Numbered from the stretch's first letter, positions 25,659 through 34,682 are shown. The stretch: DNA of 38,964 bases from RGIG8244 sp045639325 (GCA_045639325.1 JAZUCU010000053.1:1-38964), one strand, 5' to 3'. The notes: generated by a model from the sequence alone, not told the origin. Program-made: numbers and translations.

Positions 25659-26939
25659 ATGAAAAGTCTGTTTTTCTCAAGACGTTTCCTGCCGTTGTTC
25701 GTTGCTCAATTCTTCGGCGCATTCAACGATAATTTCCTCAAAAATGCCATTCTGATCATGGTCGTTTACCGGGGGATGATGTCACAACAGGCATCGGAAG
25801 GTCTTGCCAATCTGGCAGCGGCATTATTCCTGCTGCCTTATTTTCTTTTTTCCACCATCGCCGGAGAACTGGCAGATAAATATGACCGTGCCGACTGTGC
25901 AAGGGTATGCAAATTGATTGAAATTCCGCTGATGTGTATGGCGGTCGCCGGATTCCTCATGCCATCGTTGCCGGTGTTGCTGACGGTGCTATTTCTGATG
26001 GGAACACAAAGTGCGTTCTTCGGGCCGGTGAAATATGCACTGATTCCGGCATTGCTGAAAGAAGATGAAATCATGACGGGTAACGGCTGGATCACCGGGG
26101 GAACCTATCTGGCAATTCTGCTGGGCGTTGTCGGGGGGAGCATCGTAATCAGTTTGCCCGGCGGGGGAATTTTGTGCAGCGGGATATTGATATTCTGCGC
26201 CGTTCTGGGGTACGTAATGTCCCGTTACATCCCGATGGCAGGGAATGGGCAGGCGCAGATGCGGCTTGATTGGAATGTGATTGCCCGCACTTACAAAGTC
26301 ATCAAAAACGATATCTGCGGACAGCATGATGTGAAATATTGCGTCATGAGCTGCTGCGTATTTCTGCTGATCGGCTCATTGCTTCTGACGCAGATTCCGT
26401 CCCTGACGAAAAATCATCTGGGCGGCAGTGAAAAAGTCTGCACGGTCTTCTTCCTGATTTTCTCTCTGGGAATCGGGATCGGCTCCAGTCTTGCCCGGAA
26501 GATTTACAAAAACTGCCGGAACGGTTTCGACCGCCGGATTTTGATTTTCACCACCATCATGTCTCTGCTGGTTCTCGACCTGAGCCGGTACGCCATGATG
26601 TATGAAAAATGTTACGATTTCTGCGGCAATTTCCCGTATTCCCTGCTGCTCCCGGTGGAATTATTATTGATTGCCATTTGCGGCGGCTTATGGCTGGTAC
26701 CGCTTCACACCTGTATTCAGGCGACGTCCCGCCCGGAAGTATTGGGCAGAGTTTTCGCCGGCAAGAATATTCTGGAATCCGCCTGTGCGGCATTCGGCAG
26801 TCTGCTGCTGGCGTATCTGTTGAATAAAGGCTTGCTGCTGCGTTATGTATTCCCCTGTATTGCGGTACTGATTTTCCTCGGCGGTACAGTTATCATTCCA
26901 ATCATAAGAAAGAACAAAAATACTGGAACGGAATCCTGA
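25659..26939 (+). CDS. MFS transporter (LplT-like)
   Basis: A 426-residue polytopic membrane protein of the major facilitator superfamily. The first helix (RRFLPLFVAQFFGAFNDNFLKNA) is highly similar in pattern to the lysophospholipid transporter LplT and the MFS half of Aas fusions, including the FGAFNDN motif. The loop ADKYDRAD after helix 2 corresponds to the MFS A-motif. About 12 hydrophobic segments are visible. ATG 25659 is the likely start; a TTG further upstream overlaps the previous gene. The substrate might be lysophospholipid, but no acyltransferase is next to it. The tRNA-dihydrouridine synthase starts 1 bp after its stop. Confidence 0.8.
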   Translation: MKSLFFSRRFLPLFVAQFFGAFNDNFLKNAILIMVVYRGMMSQQASEGLANLAAALFLLPYFLFSTIAGELADKYDRADCARVCKLIEIPLMCMAVAGFLMPSLPVLLTVLFLMGTQSAFFGPVKYALIPALLKEDEIMTGNGWITGGTYLAILLGVVGGSIVISLPGGGILCSGILIFCAVLGYVMSRYIPMAGNGQAQMRLDWNVIARTYKVIKNDICGQHDVKYCVMSCCVFLLIGSLLLTQIPSLTKNHLGGSEKVCTVFFLIFSLGIGIGSSLARKIYKNCRNGFDRRILIFTTIMSLLVLDLSRYAMMYEKCYDFCGNFPYSLLLPVELLLIAICGGLWLVPLHTCIQATSRPEVLGRVFAGKNILESACAAFGSLLLAYLLNKGLLLRYVFPCIAVLIFLGGTVIIPIIRKNKNTGTES

Positions 26940-26940
26940 C

Positions 26941-27909
26941 ATGCCCAGTTTGACCGATTCTCTGAAAATTGATGATATTCTCACGCTGCCGGACCGGGTC
27001 ATCCTCGCCCCCATGCAGGGTGTTATGTCACCCGGATTCGTTTGTGCAGCGGTGGAAACCGGAATTGCGGGAACCCGTATGACCCCATTTTTCAGTGTCG
27101 GGGCGAATTCTATTCCATCCGGCAGAGCGTTACGCCGGGCATTGAAAGTCTGGGCGGGGCACGAAAGCGGACCGCTGATTGTGCAATTGGCAGGGTGTCA
27201 TGCCGATTCTCTTGCGGAAACATCCTGCCGGCTGATTGAGAATGGATACCCTTACATCAATCTGAATTTCGGCTGTCCGAGCCGTCAGGTAATGAGCAGC
27301 GGTCACGGCGGCGCCTGTCTGAAAGATCCGGCATTGATGGTGAAATTGATCCATGCGATTCATGAACGCTGCGGTGCGGCGGTTTCTCTTTCTGTCAAAA
27401 TGCGTACCGGTTATGAATCGCCGGATGAAATGGAAAATCTTGCCGCGGCCTTGCGTGATACAGCGGTCCGGTTATTCATCTTGCATTTCCGTACGGTGAA
27501 AGAAAATTATCAGCCGGTGGAAAATCCGCTGCCGCGCCTTGCCCGTTTCCGGGAATTGATGCCGGACCGTATCCTCTTCGGCAATGGCGATATTCTGTCG
27601 CCGGAAGATGCAGAGCGGATGATGGAAGTCTGCGGGTGTGACGGGATTGCGCTGGCGCGCGGGGTGACGAAAGATCCGTTTCTGATTCAGCGTATTCTGC
27701 GCAAAAACGGGGGAGAAACGACGGATCGGGATCGCTATCGATTTCTGTACCGGATTTTTTCGAGCAGTGCATCCGGCAGCAATTGGAAGCGTAATGGTTT
27801 TCTGGAAAATGTGCGTATGACTTTTGGTGCAGACTCAAAAGAATTCCGCCATTTCATCACCTTATCGAAAGAAGAAATGGCGGAAGAACTGGAGAAAAAA
27901 CTTTCTTAA
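26941..27909 (+). CDS. tRNA-dihydrouridine synthase family protein
   Basis: A 322-residue FMN enzyme that reduces uridine to dihydrouridine in tRNA. The TIM-barrel landmarks are present: ILAPMQGVMSPGF (FMN phosphate side), LNFGCPSRQV with catalytic C112, SGHGGACL, SVKMRTGY and HFRTV, and FGNGDILSPEDA for the phosphate-binding loop, followed by ALARGV (usually ARGA). It resembles DusA/B/C in size, but I cannot assign the subtype. It begins 1 bp after the MFS stop (translation coupling likely) and overlaps the convergent NUDIX gene by 4 bp through a shared TTAA. Confidence 0.85.
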   Translation: MPSLTDSLKIDDILTLPDRVILAPMQGVMSPGFVCAAVETGIAGTRMTPFFSVGANSIPSGRALRRALKVWAGHESGPLIVQLAGCHADSLAETSCRLIENGYPYINLNFGCPSRQVMSSGHGGACLKDPALMVKLIHAIHERCGAAVSLSVKMRTGYESPDEMENLAAALRDTAVRLFILHFRTVKENYQPVENPLPRLARFRELMPDRILFGNGDILSPEDAERMMEVCGCDGIALARGVTKDPFLIQRILRKNGGETTDRDRYRFLYRIFSSSASGSNWKRNGFLENVRMTFGADSKEFRHFITLSKEEMAEELEKKLS

Positions 27910-28460
27910 GCCTTCATCATGGCATAAGTGTAAAGTTTGGAGTCGATGGCATCGCCTTTTGCGGCGGCATCCATCAGGAAAGAATACAATTGAGCAGGCG
28001 GGATAATGAACGTTTCGATTTCTTCCGCGCCATCAAAATGGGGCTCCGGATTTTCCTGTCCGGCTTCTTCCACAATCATATTAACAATCTGTACAGTTTC
28101 CGATGTCAGACCGGGGGAGCTGTAAACCGGGGGAGAACATTTTGTGACCGTACCGCGATACCCGGTTTCCTCATACAATTCCCGGACAGCAGTAACGGCA
28201 GGATCTTCGCCTTTTTCAACGAGTCCGGCAGGGAATTCCCAGACATAGGTTGCGGCAGGGGGTCTGAACTGACGGATGACCACGACTTTACCGGAAGGCT
28301 GCAGTTCGGGAATCAGCATCACCGCGCCGGACGTATTTTTTCTGGAGACGGCTTCCCATTTATGAGCGACGCCATCGGAAGTGAGATATTCGAGGACATC
28401 AAGGATAAGGAATTTTCCGGATGCGAGATTTGTTTTATTGTCAGTAAGTTTACAATTCAT
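27906..28460 (-). CDS. NUDIX hydrolase (ADP-ribose pyrophosphatase-like)
   Basis: A 184-residue NUDIX hydrolase that cleaves nucleoside diphosphate-linked compounds, most likely ADP-ribose. The NUDIX box G-x5-E-x7-R-E-x-x-E-E-x-G is exact at residues 79-101 (G79, E85, R93, E94, E97, E98). The upstream VIRQFRPPAATYVWEFPAG matches ADP-ribose pyrophosphatases, as does the Pro-Gly in YSSPGLTSE. I chose ATG 28460, with CAGGAG 10 nt upstream; the frame is open further upstream but into the promoter region. The gene is monocistronic and convergent with the Dus gene. Confidence 0.88.
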   Translation of the reverse strand: MNCKLTDNKTNLASGKFLILDVLEYLTSDGVAHKWEAVSRKNTSGAVMLIPELQPSGKVVVIRQFRPPAATYVWEFPAGLVEKGEDPAVTAVRELYEETGYRGTVTKCSPPVYSSPGLTSETVQIVNMIVEEAGQENPEPHFDGAEEIETFIIPPAQLYSFLMDAAAKGDAIDSKLYTYAMMKA

Positions 28461-28503
28461 AAGTATTTTCTCCTGAAAAAGTGTAAAAAAATAAAAAGTT
28501 GAC

Positions 28504-28532
28504 TTGACAAAATGAGAAGTCCGGTGTATAAT
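28504..28532 (+). promoter_or_regulatory. Consensus sigma70-type promoter upstream of coaE-rho
   Basis: TTGACA (28504-28509) and TATAAT (28527-28532) with a 17-nt spacer are a perfect consensus match. A start near 28540 gives a leader of about 230 nt before coaE. It is divergent from the NUDIX gene. Confidence 0.8.
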
Positions 28533-28768
28533 ATAGCACCGAAAACGGTATTTACTCCCGCATGAATGAAAAAATATGAAAAATTTTTTAACAGGATGCG
28601 GAATTTCCTGCAATGATCCACCGAAGATAACATCATATCTCATTCCGGAAAAGAATATCTGACCGCTCCAGTTCAGATTTGCATGGTTGCTCCCACTTTT
28701 CTTGAATATCGGTTTTATCCAGCAGGCTAAGTTCATATATAAGTAAATTCAAAGTAAAGGTTTACAAT
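28533..28768 (+). other. Long leader of the coaE-rho operon; may hold a 28-codon ORF
   Basis: No conserved RNA family or strong hairpin is recognised here. One short frame, 28576-28662, begins ATGAAAAATTTTTTAACAGG and ends in TGA, with no good ribosome-binding site; it would encode a 28-residue peptide beginning MKNFLTGCG. It could be a leader peptide or chance. Rho is often autoregulated through its leader in other bacteria, which makes this stretch a candidate control region. Confidence 0.35.
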
Positions 28769-29371
28769 TTGAAAATATTGGCATTGACCGGTGGCCCCGG
28801 CTGTGGAAAATCAACGGCATCCGCCTATTTCCAATCCCGCGGATGGCATATTATTGATGCAGATCAAGTCTGTCATGATATTTATGCAGCGCCGGATTCC
28901 GGACTGAAAGAGAAACTGACTGCGCATTGGGGTGCGGATGTGATTGCGCCCGACGGTTCTGTCAACAGACCGGCATTGGCAAAAGCCGTTTTCTCCGGAA
29001 AGGACAGCAATCATGGGGTTACGGAACTCAATGCGATTGTGCATCCTGTGATTCATCAGGAAATCCGGGCGAGACTGAATGCGTTGCCGCAGGATTCCAT
29101 TGCGATTTTGGATGCTGCTCTTTTATACGAAACGGGCTGGGATTCCCTGGCGACCGATGGGGTCATTGCAATCTGGACCGATCGGACACAGCAGGAACAG
29201 CGTTTGAGAGAACGGGGCTGGGATGATTCACAGATTTCCGGAAGAATTGCCGCACAAATCTCCGCCGACGAAAAACTTGCCCGTGCAAAATATGGTCTTA
29301 TCAACAATTCAACGGTGGAAGACCTTTACAGACAATGTGCATTACTTTCAGAAACAATAGAAACAAATTAA
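28769..29371 (+). CDS. coaE: Dephospho-CoA kinase
   Basis: A 200-residue enzyme that phosphorylates dephospho-CoA at the ribose 3' position, the last step of coenzyme A synthesis. The P-loop GGPGCGKST is at residues 8-16, followed by IIDADQVCHDIY (the conserved D-x-D-x-I/V substrate site) and LLYETGWD, which matches the family's P-L-L-F-E-x-G-x motif. The start is TTG at 28769, preceded by AAAGG at 8 nt; no ATG gives a full P-loop domain. It is 19 bp ahead of rho, as in Bacteroidetes and related genomes. Confidence 0.93.
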   Translation: MKILALTGGPGCGKSTASAYFQSRGWHIIDADQVCHDIYAAPDSGLKEKLTAHWGADVIAPDGSVNRPALAKAVFSGKDSNHGVTELNAIVHPVIHQEIRARLNALPQDSIAILDAALLYETGWDSLATDGVIAIWTDRTQQEQRLRERGWDDSQISGRIAAQISADEKLARAKYGLINNSTVEDLYRQCALLSETIETN

Positions 29372-29390
29372 CTCAACGAGGTGACACAAA

Positions 29391-31610
29391 ATGGAACAGG
29401 ATACTGCTGTAAATGCCGATGAAAATCAGGCTGTAAACAACAGCCCCGTCAACAATGTGCCGGAAACCGCGACTCCGCCGCCGGCCCCGAAACGCAGAGG
29501 CAGACCTCCCCTCAAACGCAATGCTGCACCCGCCGCTGCAGAAACCGCAGCACCGGAAAAAGCAGCTCCCGTAACAGGTACTGAAAAAATTAAAGTCGTC
29601 CGCACTGCAACACTCGGCGATAAAGAAGATAATTTTGCAGCAACTCAAATTGCAACTCCTGCGCCCGCACCTGCTCCGGAAAAAGAAGTTAACGAACCGC
29701 CTCAGCAGATGGATTTCTATCAGGCTGGCGATGATGACGCCATGGATGCAGCAAGTTTTCCGCCCGATGATGATGACGGATACCTGCCTCCGCCGGAACC
29801 CATCAGCGGTATCACAGCACCTCCGCCGATCTCCATGATCAATGAAGAAACAGGGGAAGTGCTTGACCCCGAAGAAGCTGCCGAATATCATCGCCGTCAC
29901 ATGGCAGAAAATAATGCCGCAAATGCAGCAATGCCGCCTATGGAAGAAATTCCCCGGGATGATGCACAGCCTCAGCCCCGTCAGCAGCAGAACAACCGGA
30001 ATAATCACGACCGCCGGATGCAGCAGCAGAACAACAACCGGAACAATGGCAATAACAACAATAATGACCGCCAGATGCGTCAGTTCAACCGGGATCAGCG
30101 CAGACAGAATAACGGCAATAATGGCAATAATAATAACAATCAGCGCCGCCGTTTCCAGCCTCAGAATAACGGTAACATGATGCCCGTCAATAACGTCAAC
30201 CCCATGTTGATGCAGGGTCAGGGCCCCTCGTTCCGTTACGATGACGGCGGAATGGATTATGCCGAACTGCGCCGTCAGGCACGCCACCTGAACAATGCCA
30301 TTCATCAGGGCCAGATGAATGCGGAAGAACTGCCGCCCGATGCCACTCAGCCCAGCGTGAATATTTCCGAAATGCAGGAAATGTCCATGACCGATTTGAG
30401 CGAAATGGCTCGTCAGATGGGTATCGAAGGGGTCGGCGCTCTCGAAAAATCCAAACTCGTTTTCGAAATTCTCCGCGCCAATGCGGAAAAGAACGGAATC
30501 ATGTACGGCAGCGGATTCCTGGAAGTTCTGCCCGATGGTTTCGGCTTCCTCCGTTCCCCCGCTTACAGTTATATGCCGTCTTCCGAAGATATTTACCTGA
30601 GTCCCAGCCAGATCCGCCGCTTCTCCGTCAAGACGGGCGACTTCCTTTCCGGTCAGATCCGCCCGCCGCGGGAAAAAGAACGTTTCTTTGCCATGCTCAA
30701 GGTGGATTCCATCAACCATCAGCCGCCGGAACATAAGAAGGCAATCATTCCGTTCACCAACCTGACGCCGTACTTCCCGACCAAGCGTTTGATTCTGGAA
30801 AATGATCCCGATGAAATTTCAACCCGTGTGGTTGACCTGGTAACCCCGATCGGGATGGGGCAGCGCGGTTTGATCGTGGCACCGCCCCGTACCGGTAAAA
30901 CCGTTCTGATGCAGAAAATTGCAAATTCCATCATCAAAAATAACCCGGAAGTCTCCCTGATTATTCTGTTGATTGACGAACGCCCGGAAGAAGTTACGGA
31001 TATGAAAAACTGCGTCAGCGCCAATGCGGAAGTCGTCAGCTCCACTTTCGATGAGCCGCCGGAACGCCACGTGCAGATTGCAGAAATGGTCATCGAAAAA
31101 GCAAAACGTATGGTGGAATGTAAGAAGGACGTTGTGATTCTTCTCGACTCCATCACCCGTCTTGCCCGTGCGTACAACACCCTTCAGCCTCACAGCGGTA
31201 AGATCCTCTCCGGCGGGGTGGACGCCAATGCGCTTCATAAGCCGAAACGTTTCTTCGGTGCCGCACGTAACATTGAAAATCACGGTTCACTGACCATTAT
31301 TGCAACGGCATTGATCGATACCGGCAGCAAGATGGATGAAGTGATTTTTGAAGAATTCAAAGGTACCGGCAACATGGAATTGCACCTTGACCGCCGCCTG
31401 GTTGACAAGCGTGTATATCCTGCAATCAACATTGAAGCCAGCGGTACCCGTAAGGAAGAATTGCTGCTTCATCCGCAGGAATTGCAGAAGATCTGGACCT
31501 TGCGGAAAGCCATGAACGGTGTTCCGCCGGTGGAAGCCATGGAACTGATGGTTGCGAAACTGAAAAAGATCAGAACAAACGTTGAATTTCTGATGACTTT
31601 GCAATCATAA
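29391..31610 (+). CDS. rho: Transcription termination factor Rho with N/Q-rich disordered extension
   Basis: A 739-residue Rho, about 320 residues longer than the E. coli protein. The C-terminal part is canonical: cold-shock-type RNA-binding domain with DGFGFLR (382-388), Walker A APPRTGKT (497-504), Walker B VVILLD (581-586), Q-loop region LIDERPEEVTDM and R-loop KPKRFFGAARN (617-627). The extra N-terminus has an AT-hook-like KRRGRPP (34-40), a Pro/Ala-rich stretch, an acidic patch (about 113-135, with DDDD), and an Asn/Gln/Arg-rich block at 193-262 with runs of up to five Asn. This is a prion-like disordered region. It follows coaE by 19 bp with GAGGTG as ribosome-binding site, and a factor-independent terminator closes the operon. 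Confidence 0.95.
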   Translation: MEQDTAVNADENQAVNNSPVNNVPETATPPPAPKRRGRPPLKRNAAPAAAETAAPEKAAPVTGTEKIKVVRTATLGDKEDNFAATQIATPAPAPAPEKEVNEPPQQMDFYQAGDDDAMDAASFPPDDDDGYLPPPEPISGITAPPPISMINEETGEVLDPEEAAEYHRRHMAENNAANAAMPPMEEIPRDDAQPQPRQQQNNRNNHDRRMQQQNNNRNNGNNNNNDRQMRQFNRDQRRQNNGNNGNNNNNQRRRFQPQNNGNMMPVNNVNPMLMQGQGPSFRYDDGGMDYAELRRQARHLNNAIHQGQMNAEELPPDATQPSVNISEMQEMSMTDLSEMARQMGIEGVGALEKSKLVFEILRANAEKNGIMYGSGFLEVLPDGFGFLRSPAYSYMPSSEDIYLSPSQIRRFSVKTGDFLSGQIRPPREKERFFAMLKVDSINHQPPEHKKAIIPFTNLTPYFPTKRLILENDPDEISTRVVDLVTPIGMGQRGLIVAPPRTGKTVLMQKIANSIIKNNPEVSLIILLIDERPEEVTDMKNCVSANAEVVSSTFDEPPERHVQIAEMVIEKAKRMVECKKDVVILLDSITRLARAYNTLQPHSGKILSGGVDANALHKPKRFFGAARNIENHGSLTIIATALIDTGSKMDEVIFEEFKGTGNMELHLDRRLVDKRVYPAINIEASGTRKEELLLHPQELQKIWTLRKAMNGVPPVEAMELMVAKLKKIRTNVEFLMTLQS

Positions 31611-31634
31611 AAGAACGGCAAAAATAAATTCAGC

Positions 31635-31678
31635 TGCGGCGGTGGAAAAGATTATTTTTCACCGCCGCATACTTTTTT
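31635..31678 (+). terminator. Intrinsic terminator after rho
   Basis: A 10-bp perfect stem TGCGGCGGTG (31635-31644) / CACCGCCGCA (31660-31669) is extended by an A/T inner stem and followed by six T (31673-31678). It lies 24 bp after the rho stop. Confidence 0.9.
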
Positions 31679-31699
31679 ACAAAAAAACTTGAAAATTTC

Positions 31700-31728
31700 T
31701 TGAAAAATGAACCGATATGTGTTATATT
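31700..31728 (+). promoter_or_regulatory. Promoter of the FG-GAP repeat gene
   Basis: TTGAAA (31700-31705) and TATATT (31723-31728) are 17 nt apart; the transcript would have a leader of about 70 nt before the ATG at 31805. Confidence 0.55.
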
Positions 31729-31804
31729 CAAGCGCAGTTTTTTTATTAGTAATAAGAACTTTTCCGGAAAAAGGTTTCTTAACATTAACAGCAAAGGATT
31801 AACA

Positions 31805-32884
31805 ATGAACAACGTAATGAACGAATTGAATAATGTGGACGGGGATTTGCGCATGAGCGTTTCTGAACAGGCAGTTGTATTCATTGAACCTATCTTTGTT
31901 TCCGGTATCTTCAACGGAAAAAACGGAGTCTTTGAACTGACCGGTACCGGCGAAGGTTTGATTCATAACAATACCGCAACCCAATACGTGGAAGGCTCCA
32001 TCAACACCGGAAAATGGGAACTGCTTGATTCCGGTGATTTTACAAAAACCGGTACCGATGGCCTCCTCTGGCTGGAAAAAGACACCGGCTATGTCTATAT
32101 CCAGACTGATCTTACAAATTTCAATGAAGTCATCAACAAAACCAACTGCCTCGGTGTGGTTGGCGAAGGTTATACGATCCTTTCCGTCGGGGACTTCTCC
32201 GGCACTGGCATTGATGGCGCTCTCCTTCAGGGGCCCGCGTTCGGCGATGCGTCCATCTCTCTCAACTACGGTCTCCCTATCTGGGGACGCGAAAACGATG
32301 GAACCACATTCAACGGCTGGCTCGGCGCGCTGGTCAACACCTGGCAGGAAGGCGATGCTCTCAAAGGCGATATCAACGACCTCGCTGACATCAATGCGAA
32401 AAATTATAAGTATGACGTACTCACAACCGGCGACTTTAACGGCGACGGTATCGATGACGTCATGATTCAGAATACCATGCCCACAAATGTTGATGGCGTC
32501 ACGATCACCGGTTCCGGCGATATTTTCACATTCCTCACCGGCGACATGAATGCCGTAAAAAATGGCGCAGATCCCACCGTTGCTTATGCAGGTTGTGTAA
32601 CCAGCGAATGGGAAATCCTCGGCGTCGGCGATTTCAACGGCGACGGCATTGACGATGTCCTGCTTACCGACGGCATCGGTGTTGCCGGCTGGGAAATGGC
32701 AAATGGTCAGCGGGTCGAAAATATGTGGTTCGGCAATCTTACCGCAAATCAGGAAATCGTCGGCATCGCAGATATGGATGATGACGGCACAGATGACCTG
32801 GTCGTTCTGGATAAAGCTTCCGATACCTTCTCCGCCTGGAAGATCACAGATGGGCAGGTCAGCGGCTGGATTGCGGTAGTCTGA
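31805..32884 (+). CDS. FG-GAP/VCBS-repeat beta-propeller protein
   Basis: A 359-residue protein built of FG-GAP-type repeats. Five repeat cores begin near residues 78, 130, 210, 276 and 323; two carry the exact calcium-binding loop DFNGDGIDD, one is DMDDDGTDD and two are degenerate (DFTKTGTDG, DFSGTGIDG). Such repeats form integrin-like propellers that bind calcium and usually lie outside the cell. No Sec signal peptide is visible (MNNVMNELNNVDGDLRMS), and no RTX or PEP-type sorting tail is seen, so the export route is unclear. I chose ATG 31805, which follows AGGA by 8 nt; the frame is open upstream but into the promoter. Function unknown. Confidence 0.75.
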   Translation: MNNVMNELNNVDGDLRMSVSEQAVVFIEPIFVSGIFNGKNGVFELTGTGEGLIHNNTATQYVEGSINTGKWELLDSGDFTKTGTDGLLWLEKDTGYVYIQTDLTNFNEVINKTNCLGVVGEGYTILSVGDFSGTGIDGALLQGPAFGDASISLNYGLPIWGRENDGTTFNGWLGALVNTWQEGDALKGDINDLADINAKNYKYDVLTTGDFNGDGIDDVMIQNTMPTNVDGVTITGSGDIFTFLTGDMNAVKNGADPTVAYAGCVTSEWEILGVGDFNGDGIDDVLLTDGIGVAGWEMANGQRVENMWFGNLTANQEIVGIADMDDDGTDDLVVLDKASDTFSAWKITDGQVSGWIAVV

Positions 32885-32921
32885 GAATAATCCGTTCTTC
32901 TTTTATTAACGGTGTTTTACT

Positions 32922-34580
32922 ATGTTGAAATGGATGAAATTACGTAACCTTGCCCTGGTGGAAGAGGCAGAAGTCGAATTCGGCCCCCGGTTCAATGTCA
33001 TAACCGGAGAAACCGGAGCAGGGAAATCGGTCATTATGGGCGCAGTGGATCTGCTCCTGGGTGACCGTGCGGATAAATCATCCATCCGTAACGGGTGCGA
33101 CCGTTGCGAAATTTCAGCTGAATTCCAGATTCCGGAAATGCTGCGGGAAACCGTCCATGCCATTCTGGATGAAGCCGCCGTCGAAGAAAATCTGGATAAT
33201 ACGTTGCTGATCCGCCGCGTTATTACAAAATCTGCCAGCCGGAACTTTGCAAACGGCAGCCCGGTAACGCTGCACGTTCTTCAGCAGCTGGGCGCAATCC
33301 TGATCGACGTCCATGCCGCCAACAGTTCCCAGAGTCTTCTGCAGACCAGTGAACAGCTGGCCGTTCTTGACCGTTTCGGACATCATCAGGATTTACAGAA
33401 CAAAGTCCGCACGGCTTGGGAAACATTGAAAAAACTGCGTCAGGAACAGGAAGAATTTTTGCAGACTCTCCCCTCTGCCGATGAAGTCAAATACCTCAAG
33501 CGCATCGCAGAAGAAATCGCCCGAGTTGCCCCGGAACCGGGGGAAGATGAGGCGTTGAAAGCCCGTCACAGCATCGCCGCCAATGCCCGCAGCGTGATGG
33601 AATTCTCTTACCGTGCCGGGGAAGCATTGGCAGGCGACAGCGAACACAGTGTATTTCAGCAGTTGACCGAAATCCGGCGGGATCTGATGGATCTGGAAAA
33701 ATACGATCCCGTCAACGGCAATGAGTTTCTCGTTCAGCTGGAAACGATTACCGATCAGGTACGTGAACTCTCCTCCAATCTGGAATCCCATGCATCCGCA
33801 GTGGAATTGGATGGCAACGAATTTCAGGCAATGGAAGAACGTATGCGGATCCTTCAGACCATGAAACGCCGCTACGGTCCCACGCTGGAAGATGTCTTGA
33901 AATATCAGGAAAACGTACAGGAAAAAGTCCAGCGGTTTGAAGAAGCCGCCATGATGCGCGAAAAATTTGCTTCCGACGAAAAAGAACTCCGGAATGTCTA
34001 TCTGACTGCCGCCGCCGCATTGTCGGAAAAACGGAAAAAGACTGCCACTAAATTATTGAAGGAATTGTCTGCGGAAACAGTAAAACTCGGCTTCAAACAA
34101 GCAGAATTCCGGATCGAATGGAACGATGCCACGGAATCAGCAAACGGAACCGACCGGATGGAATTGCTGTTCAGTGCCAACCCCGGCGTGGATCCCTGTC
34201 CCTTGTCAGCCGTTGCCAGCAGCGGGGAAATCAGCCGTGTTATGCTGGCGGTCAAAACGGTTCTTTCGGAAGCAGATGCGGTACCGGTTCTGATTTTTGA
34301 TGAAATCGATGCCAATATTGGTGGTGAAACAGCGTGGAAAGTGGGACAGGAATTGGAAAAACTTTCTGCGGGAAAACAGATTCTCTGTATTTCCCATCTG
34401 GCGCAGGTGGCAAAATTTGCGCAAACACATTTTCTGGTTGAAAAATCTTCGGAGGATTCTGTTACGCGGACACGGATCACTCATTTGGATACATCGGCCC
34501 GTTGTCAGGAACTTGCCCGTATGCTCGGCGGCGGCAAAGCCGCATTGGAACACGCAAAAAGCCTGTTGGAACAGGCGTAA
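32922..34580 (+). CDS. recN: DNA repair protein RecN
   Basis: A 552-residue SMC-like ATPase acting in double-strand break repair. The N-terminal half-site has Walker A GETGAGKS (29-36) after LALVEEAEVEF, and the C-terminal half-site has the signature SSGEISRVMLA (from about residue 433) and Walker B LIFDEIDANIGG (D460, E461). The middle (about 160-380) is a charged coiled coil. Length and order match RecN closely. The ISHLAQVAKFA segment is the usual H-loop. No LexA-type box is seen in the 37 bp upstream. It is followed by a 172-bp gap with a palindrome and promoter. Confidence 0.95.
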   Translation: MLKWMKLRNLALVEEAEVEFGPRFNVITGETGAGKSVIMGAVDLLLGDRADKSSIRNGCDRCEISAEFQIPEMLRETVHAILDEAAVEENLDNTLLIRRVITKSASRNFANGSPVTLHVLQQLGAILIDVHAANSSQSLLQTSEQLAVLDRFGHHQDLQNKVRTAWETLKKLRQEQEEFLQTLPSADEVKYLKRIAEEIARVAPEPGEDEALKARHSIAANARSVMEFSYRAGEALAGDSEHSVFQQLTEIRRDLMDLEKYDPVNGNEFLVQLETITDQVRELSSNLESHASAVELDGNEFQAMEERMRILQTMKRRYGPTLEDVLKYQENVQEKVQRFEEAAMMREKFASDEKELRNVYLTAAAALSEKRKKTATKLLKELSAETVKLGFKQAEFRIEWNDATESANGTDRMELLFSANPGVDPCPLSAVASSGEISRVMLAVKTVLSEADAVPVLIFDEIDANIGGETAWKVGQELEKLSAGKQILCISHLAQVAKFAQTHFLVEKSSEDSVTRTRITHLDTSARCQELARMLGGGKAALEHAKSLLEQA

Positions 34581-34654
34581 GTATAAGTCTTTTTTTCTGC
34601 AATTCTATACGATATTGAATAAAACCAACTCTTTTTGCAACATCTATTCGTATT

Positions 34655-34679
34655 GATTTTGCATTTTTTCTGCAAAATC
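34655..34679. promoter_or_regulatory. Perfect palindrome next to the AAA-ATPase promoter
   Basis: GATTTTGCA (34655-34663) and TGCAAAATC (34671-34679) form a 9-bp perfect inverted repeat with a TTTTTTC loop. It ends 3 nt before the -35 box. It has no T-run on the right, so as a terminator it would be weak; a regulatory site is an alternative. Confidence 0.45.
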
Positions 34680-34682
34680 GAC

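Noticed and set aside
29980..30180. Possible CRISPR or tandem DNA repeat in the AAC/AAT-rich part of rho
   Set aside because: The repetition is codon-level (Asn/Gln runs), irregular, and in frame within rho; there are no spacers.
29373..30734. A 453-codon minus-strand frame opposite the rho N-terminal region, with long Ile/Val runs
   Set aside because: The Ile/Val runs are the complement of the repetitive Asn codons (AAT/AAC) in Rho. No ribosome-binding site or family motif is seen.
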